Source of the DNA: Anaerolineales bacterium
Lineage (GTDB): Bacteria > Chloroflexota > Anaerolineae > 4572-78 > J111
Direction of reading: 5' to 3'
DNA: 64,000 nt
Assembly: GCA_020634855.1 (NCBI GenBank)
Contig: JACKAU010000003.1
Span: 868,001-932,000 of the forward strand
Numbering within the stretch: position 1 is the stretch's first letter; every line of letters starts with the position of its first letter. The translations under genes and the position numbers were made by a program. This document shows, one piece after another, positions 34,355-42,511 of the stretch. The notes below the pieces were generated by a model. It ran no database searches. It was not told the DNA's origin and was given only the letters and a program-made list of their open reading frames with translations.

Positions 34355-34665
34355 ATCAGCTTCTCCTGAATGGGATCGTGGATGGTGACCAGTTTGGTGC
34401 CGTCGGGGAAGGTGGCTTCTACTTGCACTTCGTGAATCATCTCCGCCACACCGTCCATTACCTCGTCTTTGGATAAAATGGTGGTTCCGTAACTCATTAT
34501 CTCGGCTACGCTTTTGCCGTCGCGGGCGGCTTCCAATACTTCCGCCGTCAGGATGGCAATCGCTTCCGGATAGTTGAGTTTCAAGCCTCGCGCCTGGCGC
34601 TTTCGAGCCAGCTCCGAGGCCAGGAAAACCATGAGCCGTTCTTGCTCCCGTTGGGTTAGATGCAT
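34351..34665 (-). CDS. ureA: Urease subunit gamma
   Basis: A 104-residue subunit beginning MHLTQREQERLMVFLASELA at ATG 34665; a TTG lies one codon before. It shows KRQARGLKLNYPEAIAILTA, VPEM-like GVAEMIHEVQVEATFPDGTK and the ending TIHDPIQ. It is the first gene of ureABC and follows glnA by about 120 bp that hold two hairpins. Confidence 0.96.
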   Translation of the reverse strand: MHLTQREQERLMVFLASELARKRQARGLKLNYPEAIAILTAEVLEAARDGKSVAEIMSYGTTILSKDEVMDGVAEMIHEVQVEATFPDGTKLVTIHDPIQEKLI

Positions 34666-34693
34666 CAATCGTCTCCGTTAGATAGGTATCAGC

Positions 34694-34785
34694 GGACAAA
34701 CTCTCAATTTGTCCGGGGTAGGGCCAGCCGCTGACCGGCCCTACCCACTCCACAAACTCTATGAACTCCAAAAACTCAACGAACT
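34694..34785. repeat. Two hairpins and AACTC words between glnA and ureA
   Basis: GGACAAA/TTTGTCC (34694-34714) and GGGTAGGGCC/GGCCCTACCC (34716-34746) are adjacent perfect hairpins. A run of AACTCYA words follows up to the glnA stop. The hairpins may partly end the glnA transcript before ureA. Confidence 0.65.
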
Positions 34786-36951
34786 TTATTTAATAAACAA
34801 CATCTCTTGATAAGTTGGCAGTGGCCACAGATCATCGGCTACAAACGCTTCCAGCTCATCGGCGTATTGGCGGACGGTGAGCATGGCCGGGAGGATGGTG
34901 TCGCACACGTATTTGGCATGGGCCAAAGCGTCTTCATCTTCGTGCATTTTGGCGGCTTCCAGGTCGGCGATGCTGTCCTGAAGCAATTTGATCAACTCTG
35001 TCACTTTATCGAGGGTGTTGGTGTCAAACTCATAGCCGACTGCCTTGAGATTGGCGCAGGTCATAGCCAGTTCGCTTTGGTAGCGAATAGCCGCCGGGAA
35101 AATCATGGTCTTGGCAATCTTAATAGCCAGATTCGATTCGACGTTGACCGTCATGATGTACTGCTCCAGAGATACTTCGTAGACACTCTCCAACTCGTGC
35201 TTAGTCAGAACTTCATACTTTTCAAATAAATCGATGGCTTCTTCGGTGATATAGCAGGGCAGCGAGTCGGGGGTGGTTTTGAGGTTGGGGAGACCGCGTT
35301 CGGCGGCTTCGGCGTGCCACTCTTCGGAGTAGCCGTTGCCGTTGAAGATGACCGCGCCGTGTTCGACCATGACTTCTTTAAGCAGCGACTGGATAGCCGC
35401 GTTAAGATCATCGGCGCTTTCGAGTTTTCCGGCAACGTAATCGAGCGATTCGGCTACAATGGTGTTGATAACTATCATCGCCCCGGCAATCGACTGGCTG
35501 GAGCCGACAGCGCGGAATTCAAATTTGTTACCGGTGAACGCGAACGGGCTGGTGCGGTTGCGGTCGCCGGCGTGCTTGGGCAGCGGCGGTAAGGTATCGA
35601 CGCCGACGGTCAAAATACCGGACGGTTTCGATGACTTTGCGCCGCCGTTGTTTTTGAACTGTTCAAAGACATCGTTGAGCTGGTCGCCCAGGAAGATGGA
35701 GATAATGGCCGGCGGGGCTTCGTTCGCGCCCAGGCGGTGGTCGTTGCTGGCCGAGGCAATTGAGGCCCGCAACAGGGTAGCGTATTTATGAACCGCCCGG
35801 ATAACAGCGGCGCAAAAGACGAGGAACTGGGCGTTGTCGTGCGGCGTATCGCCCGGATCGAGCAGGTTGCCCTGGGTTGAGTTGCCCATTGAGAAGTTGA
35901 CGTGCTTGCCGCTACCGTTGATGCCGGCAAACGGTTTTTCGTGCAGCAGACAGGCAAAGCCGTACTTGGTCGCCACTTTTTGCAGCACGATCATGATCAA
36001 CTGCTGGTGGTCGGCGGCAACGTTGGCGTTTTCGTACACGGGCGCGACCTCGAACTGAGCCGGGGCAACTTCGTTGTGGCGGGTTTTGACCGGCACACCG
36101 AGTTTGAACAGTTCGCGTTCAAATTCGTACATACACGCTTGCACGCGCTCGTTGATCGAGCCGAAGTAGTGATCATCAAATTCCTGGCCTTTGGGCGGCT
36201 TCGCGCCGAACAGGGTGCGACCGGCGTTAACCAAATCAGGCCGGGCTAAGAAGAAGTTGCGGTCGATCAGGAAATATTCTTGCTCGGCGCCGGCGGTAGC
36301 TGTCACCATGCTGATTTCCTCGTGACCAAACAAACTCAGGACGCGCTTGGCCTGCTTGTTAAGCGCCTGCATCGAGCGCAGCAGCGGTGTTTTCTTGTCG
36401 AGCGCTTCGCCGGTCCAGGAAACAAAAGCCGAGGGGATGGTCAGGGTCAAGCCGTTGGGGTTTTCCATTAAATAGGCCGGACTGGTCACATCCCAGGCGG
36501 TATAGCCGCGAGCTTCGTGAGTCATACGAATGCCGCCGGTGGGGAAGCTGGAGCCGTCCGGTTCCTGCTGGATCAGGGTTTCTCCGGAGAATTCGGAGAT
36601 GACCCCGCCTTCATCGTTAGGGGAGTAGAAACTGTCGTTCTTTTCGGCGGTTAAGCCGGTTAGCGGATAGAAAATGTGGCCGTAGTGGGTGGCCCCTTTT
36701 TCCATCGCCCACGCTTTCATGGCCGAGGCAATGGCATCGGCGGTGGTAATGTCTAAGGGAGTGCCATCTTTGATGGTTTTTAACAGCGATTTGTAGACGT
36801 GTTTGGGTAATCGCTCTTTCATAACCGGCAGGCTAAATACGTGCGCGCCGAAAAGCTCGCCGGTCGGCTCTTCGGTGTAATTGATTGGGGTCGGCAATTT
36901 GTAGGTTATCGTCTGCGCAATTGCCTGCAATCGGGCTACTTTACCACTCAT
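34786..36951 (-). CDS. glnA: Type III glutamine synthetase (GSIII)
   Basis: A 721-residue enzyme that condenses glutamate and ammonia with ATP. The length and motifs are those of GSIII, not the 450-residue GSI. It opens with GAHVFSLPVMKERLPK, then HYGHIFYPLTG (catalytic N-terminal region), FPTGGIRMTHEARGYTAWD (split in family profiles), GAEQEYFLID, KTRHNEVAPAQFEVAP, HEKPFAGINGSGKHVNFSMG and NRTSPFAFTGNKFEFRAVGS. It lies immediately upstream of ureABC on the same strand. Ammonia released by urease and the guanidine hydrolase would be assimilated by its product. Confidence 0.93.
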   Translation of the reverse strand: MSGKVARLQAIAQTITYKLPTPINYTEEPTGELFGAHVFSLPVMKERLPKHVYKSLLKTIKDGTPLDITTADAIASAMKAWAMEKGATHYGHIFYPLTGLTAEKNDSFYSPNDEGGVISEFSGETLIQQEPDGSSFPTGGIRMTHEARGYTAWDVTSPAYLMENPNGLTLTIPSAFVSWTGEALDKKTPLLRSMQALNKQAKRVLSLFGHEEISMVTATAGAEQEYFLIDRNFFLARPDLVNAGRTLFGAKPPKGQEFDDHYFGSINERVQACMYEFERELFKLGVPVKTRHNEVAPAQFEVAPVYENANVAADHQQLIMIVLQKVATKYGFACLLHEKPFAGINGSGKHVNFSMGNSTQGNLLDPGDTPHDNAQFLVFCAAVIRAVHKYATLLRASIASASNDHRLGANEAPPAIISIFLGDQLNDVFEQFKNNGGAKSSKPSGILTVGVDTLPPLPKHAGDRNRTSPFAFTGNKFEFRAVGSSQSIAGAMIVINTIVAESLDYVAGKLESADDLNAAIQSLLKEVMVEHGAVIFNGNGYSEEWHAEAAERGLPNLKTTPDSLPCYITEEAIDLFEKYEVLTKHELESVYEVSLEQYIMTVNVESNLAIKIAKTMIFPAAIRYQSELAMTCANLKAVGYEFDTNTLDKVTELIKLLQDSIADLEAAKMHEDEDALAHAKYVCDTILPAMLTVRQYADELEAFVADDLWPLPTYQEMLFIK

Positions 36952-37019
36952 CTTAAATATTCCTCCTGGGTTGATATTGAATAGTTTGTTGTTTAAAGAT
37001 TATCTGTGCTGCCATTACC

Positions 37020-37051
37020 GGGAGTAGGGAGTAGGGAGTAGGGAGTAGGGG
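37020..37051 (+). repeat. GGGAGTA tandem run, possible G-quadruplex
   Basis: Four GGGAGTA units end in GGGG, giving five G-tracts of at least three. It lies about 70-100 bp upstream of the glnA start, with the G-rich strand being the non-template-opposite (plus) strand. It could fold as a quadruplex or be a plain repeat; a CCTTACCCC-rich partial inverse follows. Confidence 0.6.
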
Positions 37052-37190
37052 TGCATTTTTACTCCACACTCCTTACCCCTCGCTCCTCGCTGTGGGAGCA
37101 CAGTCACTACCTGATTTGCTATTAGCTGCCGAGGTCCTGCCCAACGACACCTGCGGCCTATTTTCGTTTCCGGGAGGCTTTTCGGTGTGG

Positions 37191-37196
37191 TATAAT
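37191..37196 (+). promoter_or_regulatory. -10 box of the orphan small RNA
   Basis: A perfect TATAAT. The -35 region is weak (TTCCGG-like at 37169). Transcription would begin near 37203. Confidence 0.45.
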
Positions 37197-37201
37197 TAAA
37201 A

Positions 37202-37309
37202 AGGCAGGACGATAGATAAGACATACCTTTTGGTCTTGGCGGGCCAGGTAAGTCCGTCGTTCTGTTACCCTGTAGGAGATGCCATCGATGATGGCGTCTC
37301 CTTTTTTTG
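37202..37309 (+). ncRNA. Putative orphan structured small RNA with pseudoknot
   Basis: About 108 nt run from just after a TATAAT box to a strong terminator. P1 pairs GGCAGGACGA (37203-37212) with TCGTTCTGTT (37257-37266), ten pairs including G-U. Inside, AAGAC (37218-37222) pairs with GTCTT (37233-37237). The loop of that hairpin contains TACCT (37224-37228), which can pair with AGGTA (37246-37250), forming an H-type pseudoknot. The terminator follows. No plus-strand gene lies within the next kilobase and no open frame with a ribosome site is inside. I do not recognise the family; it does not match the guanidine-I, fluoride, preQ1 or SRP motifs I know. Confidence 0.5.
37274..37309 (+). terminator. 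Strong terminator of the small RNA
   Basis: A 13-base-pair stem (AGGAGATGCCATC with GATGGCGTCTCCT, one T-G pair) with a GAT loop is followed by six more Ts. Confidence 0.88.
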
Positions 37310-37474
37310 TTTAAATCAAAAATGCCCTCAAATACGCACGATAAAGCAGTCCGCATTCGAGAGCATCTCGGCTCCGGTTTATGTCATTATGGCCTATCTT
37401 TGAGGGTACAGAATTTACACGATTAGCCGGATGACTACCGGCGGTCAAGTCTCCCCATTCTCTACCACTCATAA

Positions 37475-37532
37475 ACAAAAAACCCTCGACCGAATACCAC
37501 AATAAATCTATTGCGGCTCGTCATCGAGGGTT
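37475..37532 (-). terminator. Terminator of the CRP/FNR-like gene
   Basis: On the minus strand AACCCTCGA pairs with TCGAGGGTT around an inner CCGCAATA/TATTGTGG hairpin and ends in TTTTTTGTTT. Just left of it, 37325-37406 holds another loose CCCTCAAA/TTTGAGGG pair. I see no gene in the 37310-37603 stretch. Confidence 0.75.
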
Positions 37533-37603
37533 TGTCGGCATAAAATTTAGCGGAGTATATCACGCCGAGGAGGATTTGTCAATATAGCGCGGCGGCGTCC
37601 AAG

Positions 37604-38284
37604 TCAGGTAATCACATACACACCGGCGGCTCGTCGCTCTAATTCAGCCTTCGGCCGGATGATGTAAGTCGTCTTAACCTTGACTAGCAAGCCCTGATCA
37701 CAAAATGATTGCAGAGTTCGGTGTAAATGGCGGAAGCTGGAACCCAGTAAATCGGCGATTTGGGTTAAGTTGCCGGAAAAGACCAACTGCCGGTCATGGT
37801 TCATCGTGGCCGTGGCCAAAATATAACTGGCCACGCGGTTCTCCAGGGGATGCAGCAGATTCAACGCACTGTTTCTGATGACCCGCCCCATCTTTCTCTA
37901 GGTCGAAAGATGGAGTTGTTTCAAGAAAACCGGATCTGCGGCCAGGTGGTTGATCACAAACGCCCGCTTCAAACTGAGGCAAACACAGGGCGTCAACGCT
38001 TCAACGGTGGTAGCGGCCACAGGTTGCGGCACGAAAATTTCCAGATCGCCAAAAAGTTGAAGCGGCTCATAGAAACAGAGCAGCAACTGCCGCGCATTCG
38101 GCATCGGCAGGAAAATCTTGACCCGGCCTTCGACGAAAAAATGGAGGTAGTCGATCGGCTGCTCAAGTTCGCAGATAGGCTCACCCTTTTCAAAATGGTG
38201 GAGGGTGAGCTGATCGAGCTGATCCGGGCCGATGAAGCGGTCTAATTGGTGCTGCTTGTAGTACGATAACACCGTCTGTTGCAT
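37604..38284 (-). pseudogene. CRP/FNR-family (YeiL-like) regulator interrupted by an in-frame amber codon
   Basis: The 227-codon frame is continuous except for one TAG at 37898-37900. Codons 1-128 encode a cyclic-nucleotide-binding-type domain (YLHFFVEGRVKIFLPMPNARQLLLCFY, FGDLEIF). After the stop, the same frame continues RKMGRVIRNSALNLLHPLENRVASYIL, then the winged helix (NLTQIADLLGSSFRHLHRTLQSF). This fits a YeiL-like regulator with the stop in the dimer helix. Either the gene is a recent nonsense pseudogene, the second half is separately made from ATG 37891 (weak GAGAAAG site), or the base call is wrong. It may have regulated the adjacent nitrogen cluster, though only position suggests it. 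Confidence 0.8.
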
Positions 38285-38316
38285 TGTCTTCGCGCCTCGC
38301 GTGAATATAAAGGGCT

Positions 38317-38374
38317 GGAGCGTCGAAGTTTACTTTGATCTTACCGTAAATAACAAAGCAAGCTTTGTCGCTCC
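38317..38374. repeat. Dispersed palindromic repeat, copy 6
   Basis: A 58-bp copy with small changes (GGAGCGTCGAAG at the left, TAACAAAGC in the middle, CTTTGTCGCTCC at the right). It lies just upstream of the CRP/FNR-like start, which makes it the only copy at a gene's 5' side only. It is in the orientation of copies 3-5. Confidence 0.85.
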
Positions 38375-38450
38375 ACATATTTTCATGCCCTGATTATGAC
38401 AGATGTCATAACGGCTGGCAAGGCCGACGTGTTAGAATGGGTTTGTCTAA

Positions 38451-39421
38451 GAGACATGTTGTGAAATAAGGAGCCGAAAAAAAGAGACAGCATAAGGTAA
38501 GAAGTCAAAGGATTAAGCGTGGCGAAGGTGGTAATTCCACAAGCCACAAGCGACCAGCATGAACAAATCAGCGAGAGATTGGCTTTATTGCGATAGGTAT
38601 CGGTTAAACAGCGGAACCGTTTGATGCCAGCCAAGGCATGCTCAACCACAATGCGGCCCGCGCTAATGGTCTGGTTGTCAGCCTTTTGGTCTGGGGTCAA
38701 GGGATGGTGTTTACTACTTTTATGGGGCATCACGACATCGAGTTGGGGATAATCTTTCTTGATGCCCATAAAACCGAGATCAACCCAGACCCCGACATCA
38801 GTCGGAATGTGCTCGCCAAGCTGAGACTGTTTGAAGCGATGATAATCCTGTCGAGATCCTGGTTTGGTTGGGGTTAAGCACAAGATGGCGGTTTGTTCAT
38901 CGGTTACAACCAAGTTGCGCACCGTATGCTCTTTTGCTTGCCGGAATAGTGCTTGCGTTGGGCTTTGCCCTTTTGGGGTCGTTGCACGGGGCGTTCTGTA
39001 CCATCAATGAAAATATCCTTGATCTCGGAAAGTGGTGATGAATTCTTCTACGGTGCGGATCTTGCGTTTCGGCAGGACCACCTGCCAAGCCAATGTTTTT
39101 TCCAGAATAGGTAACAACTCCTGGACCCAATGCCAGCTTCGGGAGCGGTCGACATCAAAAAGAAGCCGGCCAGATCAAAGGTCGGATAACATTTCAGGTA
39201 AAACAGGATGAAGAAGAGTTGGTGCTGACTGGTCAGCAAGGTGTTTTTCGGCCACCTCCCTCGGCTCGTTTGCGGTTAGTTTTCTGCTCTCGCTTGCTCT
39301 TGGTTACAGCAGCATCAAAGCTCGGGAGTAGGGTGTTGAATTCAGCGACACTCACCCCGGTTAATGCTTTCAGCAAACGCTCTGACTTTAAGGCTCGGTT
39401 TATATTTATCACCTGCTTCAC
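38451..39421 (-). pseudogene. IS5-family transposase remnant
   Basis: Pieces in changing frames line up as one transposase. The N-terminus runs from 39421 (ALKSERLLKALTGVSVAEF, RKRAEGGGRK), followed by LFFILFYLKCYPTFDLAGFF, then FIDGTERPVQRP-type text near 39000. From 38922 there is a long intact C-terminal part (NLVVTDEQTAILCL, VWVDLGFMGIK, MPHKSSKHHPLTPDQKADN, AGRIVVEHALAGIKRFRCL). At least four frameshifts separate them. The C-terminal frame runs through the left inverted repeat before reaching a stop at 38383. It cannot make active transposase. Confidence 0.8.
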
Positions 39422-39479
39422 CTTCTTTATCCTATTTTATCGTTACAATACTCAGGTTTACCTTATTTCGCAACACGTC
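38451..39479 (-). mobile_element. Degenerate IS5/ISL2-type insertion sequence
   Basis: GACATGTTGTGAAATAAGG (from 38453) and the inverse of 39461-39479 (GACGTGTTGCGAAATAAGG) are terminal inverted repeats with two mismatches. TAA flanks both sides (38448-38450 and 39480-39482), fitting the TNA target duplication of the ISL2 subgroup. The length is about 1.03 kb. The single transposase gene is broken. Confidence 0.75.
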
Positions 39480-39482
39480 TAA

Positions 39483-39526
39483 TGGGCAATCTTGGTTTGA
39501 CAGCCCATCGCATCAATAGTCACAAC
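39483..39526 (-). pseudogene. Possible ISAs1-family transposase scrap
   Basis: On the minus strand this 44-bp strip reads VVTIDAMGCQTKIA, close to the ISAs1/H-repeat motif 'IDAMGCQ.EIA'. It is trapped between the IS5-type and first IS4-type elements. Too little remains for certainty. Confidence 0.35.
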
Positions 39527-40726
39527 TTCACTACCGGACAGAAATATCAGAAAGGTTAGGTAAACAAAACCAACCGGGATAGGGAAGTCTTCATTAAGAA
39601 AATGGTCTAACAAACGCAAACCGAGTTGGAACAAACTCAAATCGCACCGGTCAGAACGGTGGATAACTGACAGCCATTGGTCCCGAACCGCGACCGCCCC
39701 CAAATAAATAAGCCAAATGTAGGCCAAACAAGCGGCAATCATCAGCCGAGCCAGTCGGTGTGGTCAGCTATATGGCTCTTATCGAGTTGAAACCACGACT
39801 TTTCTGGTCTGAAAAGAAGGTTTCAATCCGAAACCGGTGGCGATACCAGTAGATAGCTTCCGAGCCTAAGGCAAAATTGCTGACCAGATAGAGGGGTCCT
39901 TGTAGCCCGGCTCCCAGTAGGCCACACCAAGACCGGGCCGTAGGCCTGTTGGGTGAACAACACCTCGGACAAGATAATCTGGTCACCCGGTTGTAGCCAT
40001 AACTCGTTGAGTTGAAACCAGGTGTCAGCTTCACAGAGCCAGCGATTGTGGGCGGTCCGACAGGCATAATGCCACCCGGCCGCGGTGATAGCCGCCTGTA
40101 ATTGCTGTCCATCGAACTCCCCATCGCCGACAAAGATGACATCGGTGTCTGACGGCACCATCGCTTGGACTTGGTCCAGCAACTCCAGATGGGTTTGCTC
40201 AGGAAAGTGCCCTTTGAGCCTTCGACCACCACCCAAGCCACCGGTAACGCCCGTTTTGGTAGATGACACTGACCATCAAGGCCAAACAGTGCCGCCCCAC
40301 TTCACTGCCATCCATGGCCAAGACCAGGGGACCCGTCGAACCCAAACTGGCCAGCAGCATCTCGGCAAAGGGCAGAAAGTAGGTCTCTTGGTTCACCTGC
40401 TCGTTTTGGACACACCGCCTGAACCGTTTCACCCGGCTCTCCACTTTGGTTTGATCCGGCGCTTTGCGGGCCATCGCTTCAAAATGACACTTTTATTCAG
40501 CACTATCCCACTGATCATGCCGGTTAAAGTATGCAGGTGACGAGCTTGATGACCATTCAGTTGGTGGGGATACAGTTGCGTTAAACTCGTTTTTATGCGA
40601 CGATACACCGGCGGGCATCACTCTTGGGTACACTCCTTTGTTTTGTGGTGAAACTAGAGTATACCCCAGTGGTGTCCGTTATCCTATTTCTCTCCCTTCT
40701 TTCAAAATAATCTGTCCGGTAGTGAA
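39527..40726 (-). mobile_element. IS4-type insertion sequence A, 1200 bp with 9-bp target duplication
   Basis: TTCACTACCGGACAGA at 39527-39542 is repeated exactly in inverse at 40711-40726. AGTCACAAC flanks both ends (39518-39526 and 40727-40735), a perfect 9-bp duplication. The transposase inside is broken by several frameshifts. Confidence 0.9.
39530..40610 (-). pseudogene. IS4-family transposase remnant A
   Basis: Fragments in different frames assemble into one IS4 transposase: RRIKTSLTQLYPHQLNGHQ near 40600, MDGSEVGRHCLALMVSV (first catalytic Asp), FVGDGEFDGQQLQ (second Asp), and YRHRFRIETFFSDQKSRGF, which fits the Y-(2)-R-(3)-E-(6)-K signature with the catalytic Glu. The tail reads LMIAACLAYIWLIYLGAVAV. 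Frameshifts lie near 40465, 40260, 39960 and 39760. Confidence 0.82.
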
Positions 40727-40734
40727 AGTCACAA

Positions 40735-41980
40735 CTCGTTCCCCTACATCAGACAATTGTTCTAAAGAAAACTAACCAGGTCGAGCAGGAGGAATGGTAG
40801 AAGAAAAGGAAAAGGAAAAAGCCAACCCGGATCGGGCAATCAAGTTTTAGTAAACGATTGCTCATAAACGGCCAATGGTAAAAATGCTGCGATCACGACG
40901 ATCAGAACGGTCTACAAGTTTAGCGTGACCCGTCAAAATAGCAACAGATCCTAGAAAGCATAGCCATAGGTAGGCTAAAGAAACAGCCAACATCAAGCGA
41001 TCCAAGCGGTCAGGATGACGTAAACGACAGGTTTGTAAATCAAAGCCGTGTCCTTAACATCACCAAACAAGGGTTCGATCCAGGGTCGTTTACCATACCA
41101 ATAGCGAACTTCATCAGGTAAACTCAAGTTGGTGACAATCGGAACCAAGCGGTTGTGTTTGGTATCCCAAGTAAGCCAAATATTGACTGGTCCGCAGGCG
41201 GCCTGACGGGTCAGATAGACCTGTTCCAACCAAATAGTTTCACCGGCTCGCACGTCAAAACTGTCCAGACGTCGCCATTGGCCCTCAAACAGAATTTTGG
41301 TATCGCTGGCAACCCGCAGTCCATAATCCCAAGCTGGATGAAAGCTGGCAAGCCAGGTGAGCAGTTGAACATGCCCAAATTCCCCATCGCCTAAGACTAT
41401 GACATCGGCAGTTTGGGGTAACAGGTCGGCACCATAGTTCAATAAGCCCACTTGCAGGTCGCCATCGGTATGACCGCGACTGCCTTCGCCGGCTTGCCAA
41501 ACCAAGGGTAAGGCTCGTCTTTGATAACCCACGGCGACCATTAACAGATGGCAATTCACGCCCATCTCGGTTGTGTCCAAGATGATCGGGATCGTCGTCC
41601 GGCTCAAGGCTTGCAACAAAGGCGTGATAATCGGACGATAACAGACCCGCTCATCAAGCTGTTCATTCTTGACCCAGCGGCGTTGGCGTTGCACCAAACT
41701 GCTATCCTGGGCCGTTAAAGGCATCTCGGCGGCTAAGTTCGTTTGGGTTAAGTCCTTGGCCTTGGGGATGGCGCTGACCATTAAACTCAGATTTATCATT
41801 CGACTTTCACATTCAGTCCATTGCTCTGGCAGCAGTTGACCTAGTTTGGCTTTCACGGCATAGTATCGGCGGCGACTGTCGCTCATTTTTCCTCCAGCTT
41901 AGATTTGGTCGTCTTTTCTGGAGTTTATTATAGCGACTGTCGCCTTTTTTTCGAACCTTTGTTCAGTGTAGGGTAACGAG
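40735..41980 (-). mobile_element. IS4-type insertion sequence B, about 1.25 kb, decayed
   Basis: CTCGTTCCCCTACATCAGA at 40735 and the inverse of 41962-41980 (CTCGTTACCCTACACTGAA) are imperfect inverted ends. No matching target duplication is seen. Element A inserted so that its right 9-bp duplication includes the first base of this end, so A is younger than B. Confidence 0.65.
40862..41886 (-). pseudogene. IS4-family transposase remnant B (one frameshift)
   Basis: A 297-codon frame from ATG 41886 carries IILDTTEMGVNCHLLMV, VIVLGDGEFGHVQLL and YGKRPWIEPLFGDVK, which is a complete Y-(2)-R-(3)-E-(6)-K signature. At about 41046-41051 a one-base loss breaks the frame. The other frame continues GFDLQTCRLRHPDRLDRLM, then LAVSLAYLWLCFLGS, to a TGA at 40864-40862. 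It is less decayed than remnant A and distinct in sequence. Confidence 0.82.
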
Positions 41981-42014
41981 AAATCTATCTATTGTTCTCC
42001 AACAGGGTGAAACT

Positions 42015-42436
42015 ATGTATACCATTTTTTCGAGTTTAATCGGAGCGCTGTTAGCGGTGATGATCTACCTGAACGGCGAACTGGCGAACCACATTGGCAA
42101 CTATGCTGCCAGCATCTTTATCCACTTGACGGGACTGATCCTGGTCTGTCTGGTCTTGCTCCTGACCCGATCAAAAATCCCGTTTCGGAAAGGTATCCCA
42201 CCCGTGCTGCTCAGCGGGGGGTTTTGGGTTTTTTGACGGTGGTCTTTGTGAACGTTGGTTTTATGAATCTGGGGGTGTCGGTGCCGCTGGCCTTGGGCCT
42301 TTTGGGGCAAACCGTTTCGGCTTTGGTGATCGATCATTTCGGCTGGTTCGGGGCGTCTGTTGTGAAATTTGATCGTCGGAAAATCGGAAGTCTGGCGCTC
42401 ATTGTGGGCGGCATCGCGGTTATGGCTTACTTTTAG
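42015..42436 (+). pseudogene. DUF606/YdcZ membrane protein with frameshift in a G run
   Basis: The first part (MYTIFSSLIGALLAVMIYLN, then LTGLILVCLVLLLTR, 73 codons) and the second (GFLTVVFVNVGFMNLGV, LLGQTVSALVIDHFGWFG) are the two halves of one 140-residue four- to five-helix DUF606 protein. Adding one G to the six-G run at 42216-42221 joins them as LLSGGVLGFLTVVFV. DUF606 proteins belong to the drug/metabolite transporter superfamily and often occur as tandem pairs, as here. It may be a real pseudogene or a homopolymer error. Confidence 0.75.
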
Positions 42437-42446
42437 AGAGGATAAC

Positions 42447-42472
42447 GTAGGACAAACTTAAGTTTGCCCTAC
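42447..42472. repeat. 26-bp near-perfect palindrome
   Basis: GTAGGACAAACTT and AAGTTTGCCCTAC mirror each other with one mismatch. It lies between the paired DUF606 genes. Confidence 0.7.
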
Positions 42473-42511
42473 ACAAACGTCGCTGCTTTTTGAGATATTG
42501 CGGAGTAATGT

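Noticed and set aside
34355..34771. N-terminal extension of UreB to 267 residues
   Set aside because: The extension overlaps ureA in another frame and has biased composition. The family start MKPGAYIL is at 34354 with an ATGA overlap.
30909..37309. Guanidine riboswitches (ykkC classes I-III)
   Set aside because: I looked upstream of each minus-strand gene and in the 37.2-kb RNA for the known conserved words (such as GGGTTCCG with CTGGTCCGAGAG, or paired ACGR loops) and found none. A covariance search would be decisive.
37311..37502. Small open frames between the small RNA and the CRP-like gene
   Set aside because: They overlap terminator hairpins, lack ribosome sites and show no conserved features.
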